Shown here piece by piece: positions 58,215-64,000 of a stretch of 64,000 nt of DNA; position 1 is the first letter of the stretch, and each line of letters starts with the position of its first letter. A model generated the notes under the pieces. The model did not search any database. It saw only the letters and a list, made by a program, of their open reading frames with translations, and had not been told where the DNA came from. The DNA is taken from positions 124,001 through 188,000 of the forward strand of contig NZ_RWGU01000047.1 of assembly GCF_003944755.1 (NCBI RefSeq), in the 5' to 3' direction. The position numbers and the translations under genes are program-made. This stretch comes from Rhodovulum robiginosum. Its GTDB lineage: Bacteria > Pseudomonadota > Alphaproteobacteria > Rhodobacterales > Rhodobacteraceae.

Positions 58215-59263
58215 CAGGCGCCCGCGCCGCTGTAGCGGCGCTTGTAGCGTGCGCCCAGCGAGGTGAGGATTTCATATCCGATGGTGCCCGCGGCGTCGGC
58301 CACGTCGTCGATGCTCTGGTCGGTGCCCAGCATCTGCAGCGTCCTGGGCTCTGATGTCAGGTGCGAGATGTCGACGCCGATCAGGTCCATCGAGACCCGG
58401 CCGACGATGGGGCAGGGCGCGCCGTCGTGGAACAGATGCCCCTTGTTGCTGAGATGGCGGGTCAGCCCGTCGGCATAGCCCGCGGCGACGGTGGCGATGC
58501 GGCACTGCGCGGGCGCGGTCCAGGTGCCGCCATAGCCCACAACCTCGCCCGGGTCGATATCGCGGGTCTGGATCACGGGGATGTCCAGATGGGCCACGGG
58601 GTCGGCCTCTTCGAAGGGCCGTCCGCCATAGAGGCCGATGCCGGGGCGGGTGACATCGAAATGGTAGTCCTTGCCCATGAGGATGCCGCCGGTGGATGCC
58701 AGCGAACGCGGCACGCCGCAGCCCTGGGTCATCTCGACGAAGGCCGCAAGCTGCTGGGCGTTCAGGGGGTCGGCCGGGTCGTCGGCCGAGGCCAGGTGGC
58801 TCATGATCAGCCGCGGGCCGGCGGTCAGCGCGATCTCGGCCACGGCCTGCCATTCGGCGCGCTCCATCCCCAGCCGGTTCATGCCGGTGTCGAGCTGGAT
58901 GCCGAAGGGCTGGGCGGGCAGCGCCTCCAGGTGGCGGGTGAGCTGGTCGACCGAATTCAGCATCGGGATCAGGTCGAGATCGTTGATCATGTCGGTGTCG
59001 CCGGCCATGTGGCCGGAGAAGACGTAGATGTCGGGGCCGCGGCCCAGCGTCTCGCGGATCGCGGCGCCTTCCTCGGCGACGGCGACGAAGAAGTGCCGCG
59101 CGCCGGCGCGGGCCAGCGTGCGGGCCACTGGGCCGATGCCGAGGCCGTAGCCCTCGGCCTTGACCACCGCCGCGGTTTGCACATCCGCGGCGCTTGCACG
59201 GTCGAGCGCCTTCCAGTTTCGCGCCAGCGCGTCGAGGTCGATTGTCAGAAATCCGGTAGCCAT
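58214..59263 (-). CDS. alr: Alanine racemase
   Basis: 349 residues. PLP-binding Lys35 in [13 protein letters not shown] (usual consensus KANAYGHG), and the second-half [12 protein letters not shown] with the catalytic Tyr. Makes D-alanine for peptidoglycan. Sits between dnaB and mlaE, a conserved order in Rhodobacteraceae. Confidence 0.95.
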   Translation of the reverse strand: MATGFLTIDLDALARNWKALDRASAADVQTAAVVKAEGYGLGIGPVARTLARAGARHFFVAVAEEGAAIRETLGRGPDIYVFSGHMAGDTDMINDLDLIPMLNSVDQLTRHLEALPAQPFGIQLDTGMNRLGMERAEWQAVAEIALTAGPRLIMSHLASADDPADPLNAQQLAAFVEMTQGCGVPRSLASTGGILMGKDYHFDVTRPGIGLYGGRPFEEADPVAHLDIPVIQTRDIDPGEVVGYGGTWTAPAQCRIATVAAGYADGLTRHLSNKGHLFHDGAPCPIVGRVSMDLIGVDISHLTSEPRTLQMLGTDQSIDDVADAAGTIGYEILTSLGARYKRRYSGAGA

Positions 59264-59468
59264 GAGCTTGTAATGACAGGCGCGCAGGCGAGGTCAAGCC
59301 GGATTTGCGGCCTTCGGCGGTGCGCCGCGCCGACCGCGCGGTGGCGCGCGGAAGGACGCTGTGCCGCGCGCCCGTGCCGTGCGCTCTGCGGGTGCGTGCC
59401 GGAACGGCGCCCGGCCGCTGCCGCCGGCGCCGGGGCGCCCGGCGCCGTTGAACGCAGACGCGGGGGCG

Positions 59469-60965
59469 TCAGCCGAAATCGCCCGCGGCCCCCTGCTGCC
59501 AGGGTTTGACGAGGTTGCCGAAGCGGGTGAAGCGGCCGTCGAAGCTGAGCTCGACATTGCCGATGGGGCCGTGGCGCTGCTTGCCGATGATCACCTCGGC
59601 CTTGCCGTGCAGCGCCTCCATCCGTTCCTGCCACTTCGCCATCTCGTCGAGCTTGTCCTCCGAGGGCTTCTCGCGCTCGGCGTAGTATTCTTCGCGGAAG
59701 ACGAACATCACCACATCGGCGTCCTGCTCGATCGAGCCCGATTCGCGCAGGTCCGACAATTGCGGGCGCTTGTCCTCGCGGGCCTCGACCTGGCGCGACA
59801 ACTGGCTGAGCGCGACCACGGGGATGTCCAGCTCTTTCGCGATGGCCTTGAGGCCCTGGGTGATTTCCGACACCTCGTTGACCCGGCTGTCCTTGGCCGT
59901 GGCGGGGCGGACAAGCTGAAGATAGTCGACAAAAAGCGCATCCAGCCCATGGGTGCGTTTCAGCCGTCGCGCCCGCGCGGCCAGCTGGCTGATCGGCAGC
60001 GCCGGGGTGTCGTCGATGTAAAGCGGGCACGCCTCCAGCTCTTTCGCGGCCTCGACGAAACGGCGGAATTCCACCTCGGTCATCTGGCCCGATCGGATCT
60101 TTTCGCTGGGCACCTCGGCGGCCTCGGACAGGATCCGCGCGGCCAGCTGCTCGGCCGACATCTCGAGGCTGAAAAAGCCCACGACGCCGCCATCGACCGC
60201 GCCTTCGCCGCCGTCGGGCAGGGCGCCGCGGCGGTAGGTCCTGGCGATGTTGAAGGCCACGTTGGTGGCCAGCGAGGTCTTGCCCATCGAGGGCCGCCCG
60301 GCCAGGATCAGCAGGTCGGACCGGTGCAGCCCGCCCAGTTTCTTGTCCATGTCGGCAAGGCCGGTCGACAGCCCCGCCAGCCCGCCGTCGCGCTTGTAGG
60401 CGGCGTTGGCCACGCTGACGGCGTCGGTCACCGCCTTGAGGAAGGACTGGAAACCCTTGTCGACCTGTCCCTGTTCGCCGAGCATGTAAAGCGCCTGCTC
60501 GGCCTCGACGATCTGTTCGCGCGGCTCGGACCCGATCTCGACCTTGGTCGCCCGGTCCGAGATGTCGTTGCCCAGCCGGATCAGCTCGCGCCGGATCGCG
60601 AAATCATAGATCATCTGGGCGTAGTCGCGCGCCGCGTAGGTCGAGATCGCCGCACCGGCGAGGCGGGCCAGGTAGGCCGGGCCGCCCAGTTCCTTGAGCC
60701 CCTCGTCATCCTCCAGAAACGCCTTTAGCGTGACCGGCGAGGCCAGCGTGTTCTTCTGGATGCGCGTTGCGATCAGTTCGAAGATGCGCTGGTGGACGGG
60801 TTCGTAGAAATGCGGCGCCTGAACGATGGGCGAGATGCGTTCGTAAACGTCGTTGTTGGTCAGAAGCGCGCCCAGAAGCTGCTGCTCGGCGTCGATGGAA
60901 TGGGGCAGGGCGCCGGATTCGCCGGTCTTGTCCTGCCCCGGTGGGATCGGTGCGATCTCGTTCAT
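59469..60965 (-). CDS. dnaB: Replicative DNA helicase
   Basis: 498 residues. N-terminal DnaB domain (PHSIDAEQQLLGALL), linker, then RecA-like C-terminal domain with Walker A AGRPSMGKT (222-230) and the late DLRESGSIEQDADVVMFVFR. Unwinds the fork. No intein. A dyad and a possible promoter lie upstream at 60994-61063. Confidence 0.97.
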   Translation of the reverse strand: MNEIAPIPPGQDKTGESGALPHSIDAEQQLLGALLTNNDVYERISPIVQAPHFYEPVHQRIFELIATRIQKNTLASPVTLKAFLEDDEGLKELGGPAYLARLAGAAISTYAARDYAQMIYDFAIRRELIRLGNDISDRATKVEIGSEPREQIVEAEQALYMLGEQGQVDKGFQSFLKAVTDAVSVANAAYKRDGGLAGLSTGLADMDKKLGGLHRSDLLILAGRPSMGKTSLATNVAFNIARTYRRGALPDGGEGAVDGGVVGFFSLEMSAEQLAARILSEAAEVPSEKIRSGQMTEVEFRRFVEAAKELEACPLYIDDTPALPISQLAARARRLKRTHGLDALFVDYLQLVRPATAKDSRVNEVSEITQGLKAIAKELDIPVVALSQLSRQVEAREDKRPQLSDLRESGSIEQDADVVMFVFREEYYAEREKPSEDKLDEMAKWQERMEALHGKAEVIIGKQRHGPIGNVELSFDGRFTRFGNLVKPWQQGAAGDFG

Positions 60966-60993
60966 CTGGTCCCTCTGCTCCGGTGGTTCGAGC

Positions 60994-61023
60994 GTTGTAG
61001 GGTGTGCCGCACAGGCGGTTCAA
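60994..61023 (-). promoter_or_regulatory. Possible dnaB promoter
   Basis: On the minus strand TTGAAC, an 18-bp spacer and TACAAC lie 29 to 58 bp upstream of the dnaB ATG. Both boxes match at four of six positions. It is the only promoter-like pair I saw there. Confidence 0.35.
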
Positions 61024-61048
61024 TCTGGATATGCTGTGGATGGGCTGT

Positions 61049-61063
61049 GCGTAACTTTTACGC
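61049..61063. promoter_or_regulatory. Inverted repeat GCGTAA-CTT-TTACGC upstream of dnaB
   Basis: Perfect 6-bp arms with a 3-bp spacer, about 85 to 98 bp upstream of the dnaB start. A TGTGGATGG, close to a DnaA box, lies just next to it at about 61035-61043. Could be a regulatory site; no factor can be named. Confidence 0.35.
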
Positions 61064-61189
61064 TCCATCTTGGGGTCGGCAGGGGGTCGCCGTCAAGATG
61101 TTGAGGCGCTTGTGTCCGAACAGACACGGCCAAGGAATTCCGTGACCTCTTTTTTGCAAGGTCGCTGGCGTGGCGCGCGGGGCGACTCG

Positions 61190-61870
61190 TCAACTGCCCT
61201 TGCGCGCCTCTTGCCAGGCCCGCGGCGCGCTGAGGAAGGCCTCGACCTCTGCCAGCGTGGCGGGGTCGAAGGTTTCGGCGCGCCGGGCCTCTTCCAGCAC
61301 GTCCCACCAGGTGCAGAGGTGATGAAGCCGCACCCCGTGATCGCCGAGCGTTTTCTCGGTTTCCGGGAAGATGCCGTAATAAAAGATCACCGCCGTGTGG
61401 CCACAGCTGGCGCCCGTCTCGCGGATCGCGTCGACGAAGCTGAGTTTCGAGCCGCCGTCGGTGGTCAGGTCCTCGACCAGCAGCACCCGGTCGCCTTCGC
61501 CCATCACGCCCTCGATACGGGCGTTGCGGCCATAGCCCTTGGGCTTTTTCCGGACATAGGTCATCGGCAGGGCCAGCCGCTCGGCCATCAGCGCGGCGAA
61601 GGGGATGCCGGCGGTCTCGCCCCCGGCGATGTTGGTGAACGCCTCGAAGCCGGCCTCGCGCATCACCGTGACGGCGAGGAAATCCATCAGCGTGGCGCGC
61701 ACGCGGGGAAACGAGATCAGCTTGCGGCAATCTATATAGGTGGGCGAGGGCAGGCCCGAGGCCAGGGTAAAGGGTGTCTCGGCGTTGAAATGCACCGCAC
61801 CCACCTCCAGCAGCATCCGCGCCGAAAGCCGGGCGATCTCGGTCTTGTCGGGGGAGCCGGTGGGGATCAT
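61190..61870 (-). CDS. pyrE: Orotate phosphoribosyltransferase
   Basis: 226 residues. PRPP-binding [13 protein letters not shown] at 129-141, orotate-side [11 protein letters not shown], and [11 protein letters not shown]. Converts orotate to OMP. It lies 76 bp after pyrC on the same strand, so pyrC-pyrE is likely one operon. Confidence 0.95.
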   Translation of the reverse strand: MIPTGSPDKTEIARLSARMLLEVGAVHFNAETPFTLASGLPSPTYIDCRKLISFPRVRATLMDFLAVTVMREAGFEAFTNIAGGETAGIPFAALMAERLALPMTYVRKKPKGYGRNARIEGVMGEGDRVLLVEDLTTDGGSKLSFVDAIRETGASCGHTAVIFYYGIFPETEKTLGDHGVRLHHLCTWWDVLEEARRAETFDPATLAEVEAFLSAPRAWQEARKGS

Positions 61871-61946
61871 GGCGCGGACCTCTCCTTCAGGCGCCGGGGC
61901 TTTCCGGGAAAAGCCCTGGCAAATTTGGTCACAAGAGATGTGCGTC

Positions 61947-62987
61947 TCACGGCTCCACCCGCCAGTGCAGCGGGAAGCCGGGGTCGAACACCGTCACCGG
62001 GCCGTCGCCGGTGTCGATCCGGGCCGGGTAGTCGACCGAATCACCCTTGGCCAGCGTCAGGGTCGCGGTGTTGGGGGCCAGCCCGTAAAACGCCGGCCCG
62101 TTCAGCGAGACGAAGGCCTCGAGCTTGTCCAGCGCATCCGCGCGTTCGAACACCTCGGCGAGACAGGACAGGGTGTTGGTGGCCGAGAACACGCCGGCGC
62201 AGCCGCAGGCCGATTCCTTGTTCGGGTCGGTATGCGGCGCGCTGTCGGTGCCGAGAAAGAACCGCGCGTCTCCGCTCGTCGCCGCGGCCACCAGCGCGTC
62301 ACGATGCCGGGCGCGCTTGGCCACGGGCAGGCAATAATAATGGGGCTTGATGCCGCCAACCAGGATGTGGTTGCGGGTGATGATCAGGTGATGGGTGGTG
62401 ATCGTCGCGCCGAGGCCGCTGTCGCTTGCCTTGACGTAATCCACGCCGTCGGCGGTGGTCAGATGTTCCATCACGACCTTCAGGCCGGGTGTGGCCAGCC
62501 GGATCGGGTCGAGCACCCGGTCGATGAACACGGCCTCGCGGTCGAAGATGTCGACCTCGGGGTCGGTCACCTCGCCATGGACGCAGAGCGGGCAGCCGAT
62601 CTCGGCCATTTTTTCCAGCACGCCGCGCACCTTGTCGAAATCGGTCACGCCCGAGTCGGAGTTGGTGGTCGCGCCCGCGGGGTAGAGCTTGACCGCGGTG
62701 ACAAGGCCGCGTGCATGGGCTGCCGCCACGTCCGCCGGGTCGGTCTTTTCGGTCAGGTAAAGCGTCATCAGCGGCGTGAAATCGGTGCCGGCGGGCATCG
62801 CGGCCAGGATGCGGTCTCGATAGGCCGCCGCGTCCTTGCCCGTCACGACCGGCGGCACCAGGTTGGGCATGACGATGGCCCGGGCGAAATGGCGTGCGGT
62901 TTCGGGCAGGACGCCTTGCAGCATCGCGCCGTCGCGCAGGTGCAGGTGCCAGTCGTCGGGGCGGCGGATCGTGAGGCGCTCGGTCAT
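61947..62987 (-). CDS. pyrC: Dihydroorotase (class II)
   Basis: 346 residues. Metal-binding [10 protein letters not shown] (His14, His16), carboxylated Lys100 in [18 protein letters not shown], and the later HGEVTD, EHLTT and FLGTDSAPH sites. Fits the E. coli-type dihydroorotase. Start ATG 62987; the frame stays open upstream as shadow. Confidence 0.96.
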   Translation of the reverse strand: MTERLTIRRPDDWHLHLRDGAMLQGVLPETARHFARAIVMPNLVPPVVTGKDAAAYRDRILAAMPAGTDFTPLMTLYLTEKTDPADVAAAHARGLVTAVKLYPAGATTNSDSGVTDFDKVRGVLEKMAEIGCPLCVHGEVTDPEVDIFDREAVFIDRVLDPIRLATPGLKVVMEHLTTADGVDYVKASDSGLGATITTHHLIITRNHILVGGIKPHYYCLPVAKRARHRDALVAAATSGDARFFLGTDSAPHTDPNKESACGCAGVFSATNTLSCLAEVFERADALDKLEAFVSLNGPAFYGLAPNTATLTLAKGDSVDYPARIDTGDGPVTVFDPGFPLHWRVEP

Positions 62988-63122
62988 GGGCTGTGCGGTT
63001 ACACAATCCGCGCCGCGCTTTCCAGCGGTTTCACGCCGCCGGCGCGTGGCCGCGGTGCGCACCATGCCGCCCGCCTCGGCGCGGCGGTCGGCTGGCAGGC
63101 TTTCGCGCGTGGGCAAAAGGCG

Positions 63123-63143
63123 CATTGCTGCAATGCAGCAATG
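63123..63143. promoter_or_regulatory. PhaR-type operator before the granule protein gene
   Basis: Contains the same 19 bp as at 31158-31176 (ATTGCTGCAATGCAGCAAT) plus one more paired base on each side. Holds CTGC-AAT-GCAG. TTGCTG inside it plus TAGACT 16 bp on could form the promoter, so bound PhaR would block RNA polymerase. It lies 103 bp before the ATG at 63246. Confidence 0.7.
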
Positions 63144-63245
63144 TGGTAGACTGCGCCCCGACGCCCGGCACCGCCGTCCGGCGGCCGTGCAGGGCTGGCC
63201 AATTGATCGGGGCCCCGTGCCCCAGAAACAGGAAAGGAAACCGCG

Positions 63246-63824
63246 ATGTCCGCTTTTGCCGCGCCGCTGGCCCTGACAAGCAGCTACATGAAGTTCTGGC
63301 AGACCACGTTCGAGACGCAGGTGCGTCTGACGGCGTCCTGGATGGAGATGGTCCAGCGCTACAATCCGCTTTTTTCCGCGATGACCACCGAAGAGCTGGC
63401 GCAAGCCTACGCGCCCGCCGCCCGCAAGACCGCCGCCACGCCGGCCAAGAAGCGCCCCGCGCCGGCGGCCAAGAGCGCGCCCGCTAAGGCGCCCGCCGCT
63501 GCGCCGAAGGCGCCGGCCAAGGCCGAGAGCCCGGCGCCCAAGCCCGCCGCGCAGACCGCCAAGCCGGCGGCAGAGAAGCCTGCGGCGCCCAAGACCGCGG
63601 CAGAGAAGCCTGCTGCGCCCAAGACCGCGGCAGAGACGCCTGCCGCGCCCAAGACCACCGCGGAGAAACCTGCGGCGTCCAAGGCCGCCGCCGAGAAGCC
63701 TGCGGCGCCCAAGGCCGCGGCCACGACCACGGCCACGCCGGACAAGACAAAGACGGCGTCCAAGCCCGCGCCGCGCCGCCGCCGCAAGAAGCCGGCCAAT
63801 CCCGAGCAGCCCTTCAAGAGTTGA
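63246..63824 (+). CDS. PHA granule-associated phasin-like protein with Ala/Lys/Pro repeat tail
   Basis: 192 residues. N-terminal 55 residues form an amphipathic helix set ([20 protein letters not shown]) as in granule-binding phasins. From residue 57 the chain is Lys/Ala/Pro-rich, like histone H1 or PhaM, with five decapeptide repeats [10 protein letters not shown] at 108-157 and a basic end RRRRKK (177-182). Such tails bind DNA; in Ralstonia, PhaM links PHA granules to the nucleoid. PhaM-like function here is inferred from layout and the PhaR-type site upstream. Confidence 0.7.
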   Translation: MSAFAAPLALTSSYMKFWQTTFETQVRLTASWMEMVQRYNPLFSAMTTEELAQAYAPAARKTAATPAKKRPAPAAKSAPAKAPAAAPKAPAKAESPAPKPAAQTAKPAAEKPAAPKTAAEKPAAPKTAAETPAAPKTTAEKPAASKAAAEKPAAPKAAATTTATPDKTKTASKPAPRRRRKKPANPEQPFKS

Positions 63825-63932
63825 GCCTATCCCGCAAGGCGGGGTTGCGCGCCGCACAATGGACAAGTCAGCCATGTTTCCCTATCTTGAGCGACAGGGA
63901 GGAAACAACTGTAACATAACAGGAGTTTCCGA

Positions 63933-64000
63933 ATGGCCTTTGCAGATACAACCCCCCAGGGCGCCGCCAGCCCCTCGGTCCGCGGCGCAGGATTGCTCGC
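63933..64000 (+). CDS. Start of a gene cut by the window end
   Basis: ATG 63933 preceded by AGGAG with 7-bp spacing; the visible start reads MAFADTTPQGAASPSVRGAG. Too short to identify. It follows the granule protein by 108 bp on the same strand. Confidence 0.6.
   Translation, partial: MAFADTTPQGAASPSVRGAGLL

Noticed and set aside
63564-63720. Decapeptide repeat region as a CRISPR-like or assembly artefact
   Set aside because: Repeats are in frame, imperfect and coding; no spacers; typical for Ala/Lys/Pro tails.
63831-63880. TTGCGCGCCGCACAA as a further PhaR site
   Set aside because: The CTGC-N3-GCAG core is missing.

Overview
The window is GC-rich and gene-dense and comes from the chromosome of an alphaproteobacterium, almost certainly a Rhodobacteraceae (Roseobacter/Rhodobacter group) member. 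The reasons are a complete gene transfer agent (GTA) cluster of the Rhodobacter capsulatus type, a lipoyl-domain-fused pyruvate dehydrogenase E1 beta, a PhaR-type operator before a polyhydroxyalkanoate (PHA) granule gene, a CtrA box, and the gene order dnaB-alr-mlaE-mlaF-pqiA-radA-cvpA-purF. I cannot name the genus. I saw no tRNA, rRNA, CRISPR array, IS element or integrase.

Layout. 1-1110: 3' end of mltG, then a DUF1992 gene broken by a one-base frameshift. 1253-16340: the GTA. It starts with a perfect CtrA box, a sigma70-like promoter and an unexpected strong terminator in the leader. Structural genes follow (terminase subunits, portal, protease, capsid, connectors, tail, tape measure, hub, peptidase, 1303-residue tip protein, DUF2793 protein, small terminal gene). 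16324-18926: DksA/TraR-like protein, cysE, ArsP/DUF318 permease. 19161-23374 (minus): pdhC, pdhB, pdhA and an FtsB/DivIC-like gene. 23521-30579: pgk, two cyclophilins, DUF3179 protein, tyrS, anmK, sulfotransferase. 30636-39147: cupin, a 65-residue ORF behind a PhaR-type operator, eno, EamA transporter, Fur/Mur regulator, Na+/H+ antiporter, selO, ABC-F ATPase. 39246-47339: Ada-like Cys protein, SDR, PLP decarboxylase, MmcQ/YjbR, cysS, cimA, methyltransferase, degenerate squalene/phytoene-synthase-like protein. 47346-54678: MFS, NlpD-like lipoprotein, pcm, surE, SDR, purF, cvpA. 54697-62987: radA, pqiA-like, mlaF, mlaE, alr, dnaB, pyrE, pyrC. 63246-64000: a PHA-granule/phasin-like protein with a histone-H1-like repeat tail, then the start of another gene.

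Most of the window is housekeeping. The accessory interest is in regulation and small repeats: the CtrA box plus terminator of the GTA, two identical PhaR-type operators 32 kb apart, tandem TTTCGNNCGAAA dyads upstream of the ftsB-like gene, a palindrome upstream of pdhA, and a family of at least nine short intergenic repeats (GGGTATTT-N3-CCAAGAAGAAG and a GGGATATTT variant), one of which lies inside the GTA operon.
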